A stretch of 45,158 nt of DNA, taken from Deltaproteobacteria bacterium RBG_16_49_23 (lineage in GTDB: Bacteria > Desulfobacterota > BSN033 > UBA1163). A program made the translations under genes and the position numbers. The DNA is taken from NCBI GenBank assembly GCA_001798855.1, contig MGQQ01000114.1, forward strand, positions 1 through 45,158, in the 5' to 3' direction. Below are positions 33,610 to 42,227 of the stretch, one piece after another. Positions within the stretch are counted from its first letter, which is position 1, and each line of letters opens with the position of its first letter. The notes below the pieces were generated by a model. That model was not told the DNA's origin. It saw nothing but the letters and a program-made list of their open reading frames with translations, and ran no database searches.

Positions 33610-33843
33610 ATGCCGATTTCTGCTTATGTCTTCATCGAATGCACAGCAGGGACAGCCAGGGATGTGGCCAGGGAAGCCGCCAAGATCCAGGGGGTGAAGC
33701 GGGCCAATGCAACAACAGGCCCCTATGATGTGATCGCTCTGGTCGAGGCTCCGGATATCAATATCCTTGGAGACTTCATCGTCACCAAGATTCAGGGCCT
33801 CTCAGGCGTATTGAGAACACAGACGAATGTGATCGTCGATTAG
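33610..33843 (+). CDS. Stand-alone Lrp/AsnC-type ligand-binding (RAM) domain protein
   Basis: The 77-residue protein is a single alpha/beta domain like the C-terminal half of Lrp/AsnC regulators: ISAYVFIECTAGTARDVAREA (residues 3-23), VKRANATTGPYDVIALVEAPD (29-49) and VLRTQTNVIVD at the end. The helix-turn-helix half is missing and the ORF is complete. Such stand-alone domains form dimers and octamers that bind amino acids or other small ligands and may modulate partner proteins. AAAGGAGG precedes the ATG and a promoter is visible. Its partner is unknown. Confidence 0.85.
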   Translation: MPISAYVFIECTAGTARDVAREAAKIQGVKRANATTGPYDVIALVEAPDINILGDFIVTKIQGLSGVLRTQTNVIVD

Positions 33844-33875
33844 ACTATTAAGAGTCTTAAAATTGAATTGACATG

Positions 33876-33966
33876 TTCAATAAAATCTCCCCTCGCCCCT
33901 CTTTGCCAAAGAGGGGTATTTTCCCTCCCTTTGGAAAAGGGAGGTGAGGAGGGATTTTATAAAACA
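33876..33966 (+). repeat. Fold-back repeat with CCCCTCTTTG and CCTCCCTTTGG hairpins
   Basis: The outer AATAAAATCTCCCCTC...GAGGGATTTTATAA arms are inverted. The right part (33924-33963) is identical over 40 bases to 42139-42178 at the end of the AllG-type gene. Related copies occur at 22201-22275 and inside 34933-35088. Confidence 0.75.
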
Positions 33967-34009
33967 ATGTCGTTATTATTATGAGGCTGTTAATAACAGA
34001 GGAGGAATT

Positions 34010-34102
34010 ATGGGGAGCGTCGTTAAAAAGAGACGGAAGAAGATGCGAAAACACAAACACAAAAAGCAACTGGACCGGGATCGTCACAAGAAGAAGAAAT
34101 AA
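34010..34102 (+). CDS. 30-residue AURKAIP1/COX24-domain-like basic protein
   Basis: ATG 34010, preceded by GAGGAGG, opens a 30-codon frame: MGSVVKKRRKKMRKHKHKKQ, then LDRDRHKKKK. It matches the pattern (MGSV-KKRRK-M-K-KH-K and a basic tail) of AURKAIP1/COX24-domain mini-proteins, which include the small-subunit protein bS22 seen in mycobacterial ribosomes. More than half of the residues are Lys, Arg or His, so it probably binds rRNA. It ends 9 bases before the protease gene. The assignment rests on pattern memory, and the ORF is easily missed by gene callers because of its size. Confidence 0.8.
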   Translation: MGSVVKKRRKKMRKHKHKKQLDRDRHKKKK

Positions 34103-34111
34103 CCTTTTCCC

Positions 34112-34930
34112 ATGCGCCGCCATACCATCCATATTGTTCTCTTCATCCTGACGGTGGTTTCCACCTGGATGACGGGAGGACCGGGTTATTCCATCGCCAT
34201 TATGCTCATCCTTCTGGGACATGAATTGGGCCACTATTTCATGTCCCGGAGGCATGGGATGAAGGCCACGTTGCCCTTCTTTCTGCCCTTCCCCCTTTCG
34301 CCTTTCGGGACCTTGGGTGCAGTCATCCGGATGGAAGGCCCCCTCTCATCCCGGAAAGCCATCTTCGATACAGGGGTCGCAGGCCCTCTGACCAGCCTTA
34401 TTTTGAGCATTCCTGCCATTGCCGTTGGCCTGAAGCTTTCCGTATTGATTCCGACCTCCCAAATTAAGGAAGGAACGATCCGTCTGGCAGACCCATTTCT
34501 CTTCTCCCTCATCCAGCGACTGGTCCTGGGAGAGATTCCAGAAAATGTTGATGTGATGCTTCATCCCATCGGATATGCCGGATGGGTCGGCCTCTTCGTC
34601 ACCGCCCTCAACCTCTTTCCGGTGGGACAGTTGGATGGAGGACATATCGCCTATGCCCTCTTTGGAAGAAGGAGCCGCGCCATCTTCCTCATCGCCATTG
34701 CCGGCATGGGTTTCATCACGATCTTCTACAATCCGGGATGGATTCTTATGCTCATCCTCATGGTCCTCTTCGGATTCCGGCACCCCACGCCGCTCGATGA
34801 TCAAACCACCCTCGATGGAAAGAGAAAAGTCATCGGCGGGATCATGTTTCTCGTCTTTCTTCTCTCCTTTACCCCTTCTCCCTTTCCCCAGTTCGCCGAA
34901 GAGATCAAGCAGGCCCTCGGCTGGTTCTGA
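34112..34930 (+). CDS. M50-family site-2-type membrane metalloprotease
   Basis: The 272-residue protein has the zinc motif HELGH (37-41) in its second hydrophobic stretch and the third-ligand motif NLFPVGQLDGGH (167-178, Asp175), with five or six membrane segments in all. Site-2 proteases cut substrates within the membrane, often anti-sigma factors. No PDZ domain is present, so it resembles the compact branch. It starts 9 bases after the mini-protein stop. Its last codons (FAEEIKQALGWF, ending at 34930) are duplicated at 43997-44035. The substrate is unknown. Confidence 0.9.
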   Translation: MRRHTIHIVLFILTVVSTWMTGGPGYSIAIMLILLGHELGHYFMSRRHGMKATLPFFLPFPLSPFGTLGAVIRMEGPLSSRKAIFDTGVAGPLTSLILSIPAIAVGLKLSVLIPTSQIKEGTIRLADPFLFSLIQRLVLGEIPENVDVMLHPIGYAGWVGLFVTALNLFPVGQLDGGHIAYALFGRRSRAIFLIAIAGMGFITIFYNPGWILMLILMVLFGFRHPTPLDDQTTLDGKRKVIGGIMFLVFLLSFTPSPFPQFAEEIKQALGWF

Positions 34931-34950
34931 ATGTAACCCCTCGGTTATGT
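34884..34950 (+). repeat. Left copy of a 67-base direct repeat flanking the ABC/AllFGH operon
   Basis: This covers the 3' end of the protease gene and the first bases of the following fold-back element. It aligns without gaps to 43989-44055, with an identical 17-base core TTCGCCGAAGAGATCAA and roughly 80 percent identity overall. Both copies are on the same strand and 9105 bases apart. Confidence 0.75.
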
Positions 34951-35088
34951 TTTTTTTATCCCCCTTTTGGCAAAGGGGGATTAAGGGGGATTTTAAAAAT
35001 ACGTTCGGAAAATCTCCCCATACCCCTCTTTACCAAAGAGGGGTATAAAAATATGTTTGTATTACTCGAACCAGTAACTAAAGCATTG
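34933..35088 (+). mobile_element. Degenerate MITE-like element downstream of the protease gene
   Basis: The left end GTAACCCCTCGGTTATG (34933-34949) and the right end, the inverse of GCAATGCTTTAGTTACTG (35071-35088), resemble the ends of 7522-7780. The right-end flank TTTGTATTACTCGAACC matches TTTGTATTACTTGAACC at 7747-7763. The interior is two stem-loops (CCCCCTTTTGGCAAAGGGGG and CCCCTCTTTACCAAAGAGGGG-like) with no gene. Confidence 0.5.
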
Positions 35089-35180
35089 CTTCTGAATCTC
35101 TTTTCAGATTGCTTCTGAATCATCTTTGTGATAGAAAAAAGGGGAATAAAGATCCCTGTGAAACATTCTATCATCCGGAG

Positions 35181-36704
35181 ATGAATATATCCCCCCTTCT
35201 TACATTGCGGGGCATGACCAAGTCCTTCCCCGGCGTTAAAGCCAATGACCATGTCGATCTGGATATCGAAGGGGGTGAGGTCCACGCCCTTCTCGGAGAG
35301 AACGGAGCCGGCAAGAGCACCCTCATGAAGACCCTCTATGGTTTTTACCGGCCGGACTCCGGAGAGATCCGCCTGAAGGGTCAGCCCATCCAGATCGGCT
35401 CCCCTCACGACGCCCGTCAATTCCGTATTGGCATGGTCTTTCAGGATTTCATACAGATTCCTGCTTTGAGTGTTGCCGAAAATATCGGCCTCTTTTTGCC
35501 GGATCTCCCTGTGGTTCTGGATAAGGCAACATTGAACAGGCGGATCGAGGAGATCTCCAAAAGATACGATCTTCAGGTTGATCCGGAGGCTCCCCTCTGG
35601 CGTCTCTCCATTGGAGAACGACAGAAAGTGGAGGTGCTCAAGCTTCTTCTTGCGGATGCGAAGATTTTCATCCTCGATGAACCCACCCGAAGCCTTGCCC
35701 CTCATGAGGTGGAAGGGCTCTTCCGAGTCTTTGCCCATCTCCGCCTTGATGGATATGCCATCCTCTTTATCACCCACAAGCTCAAAGAGGTTCTCGCCTG
35801 TTCGGACAGGATCACGGTGATGCGCCAGGGCCGGGTGGCCGGCACACTGCCTGCGGCCGAGGCAACGGAGAAAAAACTGATCTCCCTGATGTTTGGTGAT
35901 ACGGTCATCGAATCACCCCCAAGCCGCTCTGCTTCCGACCATAAGGCCGCCCAATCCCTTCTCCAGTTAAGACAGGTCAGCGCCCGGAGCGGTCTTTCCG
36001 AAATCGATCTGGCTGTCTTTTCGGGTGAGATCGTCGGTGTCGCAGGCGTCTCTGGAAATGGACAGCGTGAGCTTGGCGATCTTATTCTCGGCCTTGAGAA
36101 ATGTTTTCGCGGCACCAAACATCTCTTCGGCCAGGAGGCTACTGACTGGTCAGTTGACCGGATTCGTTCGAGCGGGGTGGCTTTCATCCCGGAAGATCCG
36201 CTGAGGATGTTTGCATTTGGGGGATTGTCCGTTCCGGAAAATATGGCTCTTGCGGATAGGCAGAAGTACGACCTTCAGGGGGGTCTCTCCATCAACTGGA
36301 AATCGGTTCGTGAGGACCTGGAGCACTCTCTTAATCGTCTGGGTTTCCCTGTTTCGTCCTTTCATGTCCCGATGGGAGCCCTCTCAGGTGGAAACATTCA
36401 GCGGGTGATCCTGGCCCGTGAAATGGCCCGCAATCCAAGACTGATTCTCGCCTTTTACCCCACACGCGGTCTCGATGTCCAGAGCGCCATTTCAGCGCGG
36501 CGCATCCTTCTATCGTCCCGCGATGCAGGGGCAGGGGTGCTTCTCATTTCAGAGGATCTTACAGAACTGTTCTCGCTTAGCGACCGCCTGATCGTTCTGT
36601 TTCATGGCCGAATTGTGGCAGGAGGAAAACCCCAGGAGATCACCCTCGATGAGGTGGGTTATCTGATGACCGGTTCGAAGAAGGAGCGTCCCTCAAATGA
36701 TTGA
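35181..36704 (+). CDS. ABC transporter ATPase, two-domain, nucleoside/BMP type
   Basis: The 507-residue protein has two ABC cassettes, as in RbsA- and NupA-like ATPases of the BMP-dependent uptake group. Cassette 1 has Walker A GENGAGKST (39-47), signature LSIGERQKVE and Walker B IFILDEPTRSL. Cassette 2 has a degenerate loop GVSGNGQRE, signature LSGGNIQRV and LILAFYPTRGLD, which lacks the catalytic Glu; one weak site is normal for this type. ATG 35181 is chosen because homology starts there (ISPLLTLRGMTKSFPGV), though GGAG abuts it. An in-frame TTG at 35109 would add an unrelated leader. It overlaps the next gene by 8 bases. Confidence 0.93.
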   Translation: MNISPLLTLRGMTKSFPGVKANDHVDLDIEGGEVHALLGENGAGKSTLMKTLYGFYRPDSGEIRLKGQPIQIGSPHDARQFRIGMVFQDFIQIPALSVAENIGLFLPDLPVVLDKATLNRRIEEISKRYDLQVDPEAPLWRLSIGERQKVEVLKLLLADAKIFILDEPTRSLAPHEVEGLFRVFAHLRLDGYAILFITHKLKEVLACSDRITVMRQGRVAGTLPAAEATEKKLISLMFGDTVIESPPSRSASDHKAAQSLLQLRQVSARSGLSEIDLAVFSGEIVGVAGVSGNGQRELGDLILGLEKCFRGTKHLFGQEATDWSVDRIRSSGVAFIPEDPLRMFAFGGLSVPENMALADRQKYDLQGGLSINWKSVREDLEHSLNRLGFPVSSFHVPMGALSGGNIQRVILAREMARNPRLILAFYPTRGLDVQSAISARRILLSSRDAGAGVLLISEDLTELFSLSDRLIVLFHGRIVAGGKPQEITLDEVGYLMTGSKKERPSND

Positions 36705-37746
36705 GCGGACAAGCGGAGTCTTCCGTTTACGAAATAGAAGACTGCCCGGCATGGTCAGATGGTTCGGACTCGTCGGTCTGGCCTTTCTGATATTTGCCAT
36801 CGTTCTGATCATCATCGGAAAAAATCCGATCAGGGCCTATATCAATATCTTTTCCAGCACTCTCGGAAGCGCCTATGGACTTTCTGAAATCGTGGTGAAG
36901 ATGATCCCTCTCATCCTGACCGCCATTGCTGTGGCTCTGCCATCAAGAATCTGGCTCATCAATGTGGGAGGAGAAGGGCAGCTCCATATCGGCGCTCTCT
37001 TCGCCACAGGGGGGGCTCTCCACTTCAGCTATCTCCCCGCATGGATCCTTATGCCATTGATTTTCGTCCTCGGATTTCTCGGGGGCGGGCTATGGGCCAT
37101 GATCTCCGGGATTCTCAGGGCCAGAGGCTGGGCAAGTGAAACGATCTCCACCCTCCTGATGAATTATGTGGCCATTCTTCTTGTCAACTTTTTTGTTTTC
37201 GGTCCCTGGAAAGACCCGGAAAGCGCCAACTATCCTCAGACTGCGGAGTTTGTCGGCGCCGCCATCCTGCCCGCCTTGGGTGGCACGCGGGTCCATTTTG
37301 GACTGGTCTTTGCCATCGTTTCGCTTATCATCTACTATCTGCTTCTTTCGTACACGCGCTGGGGCCTTGAGATGCGCGCCATCGGTAACAATTCCGAAGC
37401 CGCTCAGCGAAATGGCATTCCCATCGCCCGATATATTATTCTCCTTATGTTTATCGGTGGAGGAATCGCAGGACTGGCTGGGATGAGCGAGGTGTCGGCC
37501 ATTCAGGGCCGCCTCCGACCGGGCATCTCTCCGGGCTATGGTTTTACGGGATTCCTCATCAGCTGGATGTCCGGAGGGAATCCATTGGGAATGGTCGCCT
37601 CTGCTTTTCTCCTGGCGATCATCATTTCTGGCGGCGATATTTTGCAGATGGCCCATGGTCTTCCGGGCTCAGCGGTCCATATTCTCATGTCTCTCATCCT
37701 CTTTGTCGTCCTTGGCCGGAGCGGGGGCAGAAGGAGCGCAAAATGA
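36697..37746 (+). CDS. ABC transporter permease 1 (BMP/nucleoside type)
   Basis: The 349-residue protein has about nine hydrophobic segments and the BPD_transp_2-type pattern (YGLSEIVVKMIPLILTAIAVALPSRIWLINVGGEGQL near 51-87, AIGNNSEAAQRNGIPI near 227-242, GYGFTGFLISWMSGGNP near 278-294). It overlaps the ATPase by 8 bases and the second permease by 4, so the subunits are coupled. It forms half of the inner-membrane channel. Confidence 0.92.
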   Translation: MIERTSGVFRLRNRRLPGMVRWFGLVGLAFLIFAIVLIIIGKNPIRAYINIFSSTLGSAYGLSEIVVKMIPLILTAIAVALPSRIWLINVGGEGQLHIGALFATGGALHFSYLPAWILMPLIFVLGFLGGGLWAMISGILRARGWASETISTLLMNYVAILLVNFFVFGPWKDPESANYPQTAEFVGAAILPALGGTRVHFGLVFAIVSLIIYYLLLSYTRWGLEMRAIGNNSEAAQRNGIPIARYIILLMFIGGGIAGLAGMSEVSAIQGRLRPGISPGYGFTGFLISWMSGGNPLGMVASAFLLAIIISGGDILQMAHGLPGSAVHILMSLILFVVLGRSGGRRSAK

Positions 37747-38660
37747 TCGGATCTATTCTTGGAGGTTTCTTATCAGGGGCGATCCATTCTGGCACACCTC
37801 TGCTCTATGCCACACTGGGAGAGGTGATCGGGGAGCGGGCAGGCATTGTGAACCTCGGTCTTGAAGGCGTGATGCTGATGGGTGCGGTCGCGGGATTCAC
37901 CACAACCGTCCTGACGGGCAGTGCAACATTGGGGGTTCTTGCAGGCGGTCTCGCAGGAGGGTTATTCAATCTCTTATTCGGTTTTTTTGTAATCACCCGG
38001 CGGGCCAATCAGTTAGCGAGCGGTCTGGCCCTGATGTTTTGCGGAGTGGGACTCAGCGCCATTCTGGGCGCTCCTTACATCGGAAGCCGTATGGAAGGTT
38101 TGAAGGAAGTCCGCATTCCATTTCTCTCAGATCTTCCTGTTATCGGCAGGGTCCTCTTCCAGCACGATCTACTGGTCTATCTGGCCGTTCCTGCGGCCAT
38201 AGCCATCGGCTGGCTCCTCTTCAATACCCGGTGGGGATTGGGCCTGCGCGCGGTCGGGGAAAACCCAACGGCAGCCTTTGCCGCCGGTAAAAACCCTTAT
38301 CGAATACAGTACCAGGCGATTTTCATCGCCGGGGTCCTCGGAGGGATTGCCGGAGTTCATCTTTCTCTATCGCTTGCAAAGACATGGGCGGAATGGATGA
38401 CAGCAGGCCGTGGGTTTGTTGCCGTTGCCCTGGTCATCTTTTCCAAATGGCATCCGGTCAGGGCGATTTCCGGAGCGCTGCTCTTCGGAGGCGCCATCGC
38501 CCTTCAGCTCCAGATGCAGGCCCTGGGTGTACCCGTATCGCCATTCCTTCTCGACATGCTTCCCTATTTATTGAGCCTCGGCGTTCTGGTCGTCTGGGGA
38601 GGAGCGGGTCGAAGGGCAGCGCCGGGCAGTTTGGGTCGGGTCTTTCAGGGCACAGAATAG
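37743..38660 (+). CDS. ABC transporter permease 2 (BMP/nucleoside type)
   Basis: The 305-residue protein has a similar set of hydrophobic segments with the motifs AGIVNLGLEGVMLMGAVAGF (near 33-52) and GLRAVGENPTAAFAAGKNPY (near 165-184). It is the shorter permease partner usual in this family. It begins with the ATGA overlap. Together with permease 1 and the ATPase it makes an importer for a binding protein of the BMP group; those known take up nucleosides or related compounds. Confidence 0.92.
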   Translation: MIGSILGGFLSGAIHSGTPLLYATLGEVIGERAGIVNLGLEGVMLMGAVAGFTTTVLTGSATLGVLAGGLAGGLFNLLFGFFVITRRANQLASGLALMFCGVGLSAILGAPYIGSRMEGLKEVRIPFLSDLPVIGRVLFQHDLLVYLAVPAAIAIGWLLFNTRWGLGLRAVGENPTAAFAAGKNPYRIQYQAIFIAGVLGGIAGVHLSLSLAKTWAEWMTAGRGFVAVALVIFSKWHPVRAISGALLFGGAIALQLQMQALGVPVSPFLLDMLPYLLSLGVLVVWGGAGRRAAPGSLGRVFQGTE

Positions 38661-38722
38661 CAATCGTTGAGTTTCAAAAATCTTTCTAAAAAAGTGCAGC
38701 AAAACCAAAGAAGGAGGAGAAG

Positions 38723-39826
38723 ATGGGAAAGAAGAATTTTAAAATGGGAATGGGATTTCTTGCGCTCCTGAGCGCGCTGATGTTTATGCTGGTGACTACC
38801 ACTTCCGCAAGGGCTTCTTCAGAGCCAAAATTGAAAGTCGGTATTCTCCATATCGGATCGATTGCGGACGCCGGTTATAATCAGGCCCACGCAGAAGGCG
38901 CGCAGATCATGAAAAAGAACCTTCCCGGCGTGGAGGTCATTGGGGTGGAAAATGTGCCTGAGGGAGCGGATGCGGAGCGGGTGATGGAAAACATGATCAA
39001 ACAAGGGGCAAAACTGATCATTCCGGCAAGTTTCGGCTATCTCGACCCTGCCCTCAGAGTGTCCAAGAAATACCCGGATATCAAGTTTGTCCATCCGGGC
39101 GGATACAAGCGCGCGCCCAATCTCGGAACATACTGGGCCAGCACACCGGAGGCCTTCTACCTGATGGGCATAGCCGCCGGCAAGACAACGAAGACGAACA
39201 AGATGGGTTATGTGGTTGCTCTTCCCATCAGTTTCTTTTTAGCCAACATCAATGCCTTTCAGATTGGCGCCCGCTCGGTCAATCCTTCGGTCGAAACCCG
39301 GGTCGTCTTCACAGGGACCTTCCTCGATCCTGGCAAAGAAGCAACAGCCGCTAACGCCCTTCTTGACCAGGGAGTGGATGTCCTCGGCGTGATCGTCGAC
39401 TCTCCCATCACCGTGGTTCAAACCGCTGAAAAGCGCAATGCCTATTCCGTGGGCTACCACTACCTCGGTGTCCAGAAGTTTGCGCCAAAGGGCTGGATCA
39501 GCGGAATCGCCTTCACCTGGGGAGAACTCTACACCCGTTTTGCCAAACAGGTGATGGACGGCACCTGGAAGAGCGAAAACTTATTAGGCAACCTGTCGAG
39601 CGATTATCTCACCATCGCGCCTTTTGGTCCTGCTGTTTCAGCGGATGCGGCGAAATTAGTGAATGCAAAAAAACAGGAATTTATCAGTGGCAAATCACAA
39701 GTCTTCCAGGGTCCGATCAAGGACAACAAAGGCGTTGAGCGATTGAAGGCCGGCGAAGTATGGCCTATGGAAAACCTGGGGAAGATGGATTTTCTGATCG
39801 AGGGTGTGATCGGTCAGGCGAGGTAA
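38723..39826 (+). CDS. BMP-family periplasmic substrate-binding protein
   Basis: The 367-residue protein has a signal peptide (about 1-31, ending SARA) and no lipobox cysteine, so it is probably a free periplasmic protein. The mature part begins KLKVGILHIGSIADAGYNQAH and has GVENVPEGADAERVMENMIKQGAKLI (near 72-97) and FVHPGGYKRAPNLGTYWA (near 116-133), BMP/PnrA family segments that bind purine nucleosides or similar ligands. A strong AAGGAGGAG site precedes it, suggesting high expression. The downstream genes hint that the true ligand is a purine-breakdown product. Confidence 0.92.
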   Translation: MGKKNFKMGMGFLALLSALMFMLVTTTSARASSEPKLKVGILHIGSIADAGYNQAHAEGAQIMKKNLPGVEVIGVENVPEGADAERVMENMIKQGAKLIIPASFGYLDPALRVSKKYPDIKFVHPGGYKRAPNLGTYWASTPEAFYLMGIAAGKTTKTNKMGYVVALPISFFLANINAFQIGARSVNPSVETRVVFTGTFLDPGKEATAANALLDQGVDVLGVIVDSPITVVQTAEKRNAYSVGYHYLGVQKFAPKGWISGIAFTWGELYTRFAKQVMDGTWKSENLLGNLSSDYLTIAPFGPAVSADAAKLVNAKKQEFISGKSQVFQGPIKDNKGVERLKAGEVWPMENLGKMDFLIEGVIGQAR

Positions 39827-39827
39827 T

Positions 39828-40829
39828 TTGCAAAACGATTTATTCATCAATAGCGCTCAAAAAATAGAGACAGACCTTCGTCCATTTCGATGGCGAGCCA
39901 CGCGAATCGGCCAAGAAGCCAATCGCCTGGTCACCTCGCCCTCATTCGGAGGAACGATCCTCGCCGTATTTTCTAAAAATATTTACCTCTCAGGAAGGGA
40001 TGGTGAGATCCTCTGGATCGCAAAAGTAGATCTGCCCATGCACAGGCGATGCATTACAGCCCCTTTCCAGCTTCACCCCCTTCGCCCCGGGCAGGGTTTT
40101 TGGATTTCAGGCTCTTCTCTGCAGATTGGCGAGGCCATGGCCATTGATCTGGATCGGGGGGAACAATGGAGGCCCTTCATCATCGGGCCAGGGCAGGCAG
40201 ATCCGGTGTTTATGGTCAATGAGCGTGTGAATTGGCTATTCTCTATCCTGCCGAGGCCACATCCGGAAGCTGGTTTAGGTCAGGCCATCCCGATGATTTC
40301 AGCCATTGTCAAGGGCAAAGACCTGAGGACAGTTCTTTCGGACTCCTTATTTAACCGGGCCATCGGTCCCATCCATGCCATAGCCAATGCCTGTCTCAGG
40401 GAAGATATCGTTCAAGCAGCAAAGATGGGAAGAGAGCTGATCGGATTGGGCCCTGGGCTCACGCCCTCTGGCGATGATTTTCTGGGAGGGTTGTTCTTTG
40501 CCCTCCATTTCCTGAAGAGGGTTTTCCCAAAAGAATTCTTTTGGGATGAGCAGCCCATCCTCGACTTGATCGATTGGTCCTTCAGCCGGACCCATCCCAT
40601 CAGCCATGCCATTCTCAGTGATCTCAGCTCTGGCCATGGTCCCGAGCCTTTATGCGATATCCTTAATTTTCTTTTATCCGGAGGGGATCGGGATGAAATG
40701 CTGCTCAACATCGATCGATTCTGCAGAATCGGGCACACGTCCGGTTGGGACATCCTCGCCGGTCTTCTGACAGGCATACTCCTGCTGACAGGCAAAGTGA
40801 AACGATTTCGAGAGGAGGCAGGAGATTGA
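39828..40829 (+). CDS. allH: Oxamate carbamoyltransferase subunit, AllH type (DUF2877)
   Basis: The 333-residue protein matches the DUF2877 (YlbF) pattern: the GLGPGLTPSGDDFLGGLFFAL motif (near 206-226), typical of the family, preceded by AKMGRELI, with SHAILSDLSSGHGPEP further on. In E. coli, AllF, AllG and AllH are reported to act together as oxamate carbamoyltransferase, converting oxalurate and phosphate to oxamate and carbamoyl phosphate. The start is TTG 39828, just after the binding-protein stop. Gene order is binding protein, AllH, AllG, AllF. The functional link to the transporter is inferred from the operon. Confidence 0.8.
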   Translation: MQNDLFINSAQKIETDLRPFRWRATRIGQEANRLVTSPSFGGTILAVFSKNIYLSGRDGEILWIAKVDLPMHRRCITAPFQLHPLRPGQGFWISGSSLQIGEAMAIDLDRGEQWRPFIIGPGQADPVFMVNERVNWLFSILPRPHPEAGLGQAIPMISAIVKGKDLRTVLSDSLFNRAIGPIHAIANACLREDIVQAAKMGRELIGLGPGLTPSGDDFLGGLFFALHFLKRVFPKEFFWDEQPILDLIDWSFSRTHPISHAILSDLSSGHGPEPLCDILNFLLSGGDRDEMLLNIDRFCRIGHTSGWDILAGLLTGILLLTGKVKRFREEAGD

Positions 40830-40845
40830 AAGGAGAGAAACTCTG

Positions 40846-42162
40846 ATGGCGACAGGGGCGCAACCATCCTCAGATATCAAGCAAAAGATCGAATCTGCCA
40901 ATGCAGAAGCAGTGAAACGCATCAATGCCGCAGAACCTGTGCTGGTGGACATTGCGCCGGCTCGAGAGGTCATCCCCGGCCTTGGAAATCGAATGATCCT
41001 CCATTCCGGTCCGCCTGTGGACTGGCAGAACATGTGCGGCGCTCAGCGGGGCGGCATGATCGGCGCTGTGCTTTTTGAAAACTGGGCTGGAAGCGTTGAT
41101 GAGGCCTCAAGGCTTCTCGAGAATGGAACCATTCAGTTTGAGCCGACCCATCATCATCAGTCGGTTGGTCCCATGGCCGGCACGATCTCGCCTTCCATGC
41201 CGGTCTGGGTTGTTGAGAACAGGACTTTCGGAAACCGCGCCTTCTGCCGTCAGGTTGAAGGCCGCCAACAGTTTGGCGATTACAGTGATTCAGCCCTGGA
41301 GGGATTACGCCAGTGGCGCGACATCTGGGCGCCTTCCCTCCGAAAAGGCCTTCTTCAGATGGGAGGCCTTGAGTTGAAACCGATCATTGCCAAGGCCCTG
41401 ACGATGGGCGACGAGCTCCATAACCGTCCTGTTGCCGCCTCAAGCCTCTTTGCCAATGCTCTGGCCTGCCCGATGATCGAAGCAGGGGTCGGGAGGGATG
41501 ATCTTCTCAGCACACTGAACTATATTACCAAACACGAACTTCTCTTCCTGGGCCTCTCCATGGCTTCGGGCAAAGCTTCAGTGGACCCGGCCGCAGGCAT
41601 CGAATACAGCACCGTTGTCGTTGCCATGGCTCGAAATGGCACGGAGTTCGGAATTCGGGTGAGCGGCCTTGGAGAAGAATGGTTTACTGCCTCTTCGCCA
41701 CGGGTCAACGGACTCTATTTCCCCGGTTATACCGAAAAGGACGCGGGCGCAGATATGGGAGATTCTGCCATCACCGAGACCGCGGGTTGGGGAGGTCTTG
41801 TCCTGGCCGGCGCTACGGGAATCCTCGGCCTCGTTGGAGGAACGCCTGAGGAGGCGCTGGCTTACAGCAAAGAGATGCGCCAGATTACAGTGACAACGAG
41901 TTCGAATTACCGCATGCCTGTCTTTGGTTTTAAGGGCGCCCCCCTGGGAATTGACATACGCAAAGTGGTCCAGACCGGGATCACACCCATCATCGATACG
42001 GCCATCGCTCACAGGAATCCAGGCTACTCCATCATCGGAGCGGGACTCGTGCGCGCTCCGCTTGAATGCTTCAAAAAAGCGCTCCTTCGCTTTGGCCGGA
42101 AATACGGGATTGCCGAACCAATTAAGGGAAGTATTTCGCCTCCCTTTGGAAAAGGGAGGTGA
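40846..42162 (+). CDS. allG: Oxamate carbamoyltransferase subunit, AllG type (DUF1116)
   Basis: The 438-residue protein is clearly YlbE/AllG-like: MILHSGPPVDWQNMCGAQRGG (near 47-67), HHHQSVGPMAGTISPSMPVWVVENRTFGNRA (near 107-137), TMGDELHNRPVAASSL (near 186-201), MARNGTEFGIRVSGLGEEWFTA (near 261-282) and MGDSAITETAGWGG (near 305-318). It belongs to the same enzyme as AllH and AllF. The last codons (SPPFGKGR and stop) come from a dispersed repeat, so the native C-terminus has been replaced or extended by a few residues. Confidence 0.88.
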   Translation: MATGAQPSSDIKQKIESANAEAVKRINAAEPVLVDIAPAREVIPGLGNRMILHSGPPVDWQNMCGAQRGGMIGAVLFENWAGSVDEASRLLENGTIQFEPTHHHQSVGPMAGTISPSMPVWVVENRTFGNRAFCRQVEGRQQFGDYSDSALEGLRQWRDIWAPSLRKGLLQMGGLELKPIIAKALTMGDELHNRPVAASSLFANALACPMIEAGVGRDDLLSTLNYITKHELLFLGLSMASGKASVDPAAGIEYSTVVVAMARNGTEFGIRVSGLGEEWFTASSPRVNGLYFPGYTEKDAGADMGDSAITETAGWGGLVLAGATGILGLVGGTPEEALAYSKEMRQITVTTSSNYRMPVFGFKGAPLGIDIRKVVQTGITPIIDTAIAHRNPGYSIIGAGLVRAPLECFKKALLRFGRKYGIAEPIKGSISPPFGKGR

Positions 42163-42178
42163 GGAGGGATTTTATAAA
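42139..42178 (+). repeat. 40-base repeat that supplies the AllG stop codon
   Basis: It is identical over 40 bases to 33924-33963. It runs from inside the AllG coding region through the TGA at 42160-42162 into the following gap. The stem is CCTCCCTTT/AAAGGGAGG. Confidence 0.85.
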
Positions 42179-42227
42179 GCCTTTTCCAAAACGTTAAATT
42201 TTGACTGAGATTCAAGGGTCAATCAAT

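Noticed and set aside
35109-35180. Longer ABC ATPase starting at TTG 35109
   Set aside because: The extra 24 residues show no family similarity and begin just past the end of a repeat element.
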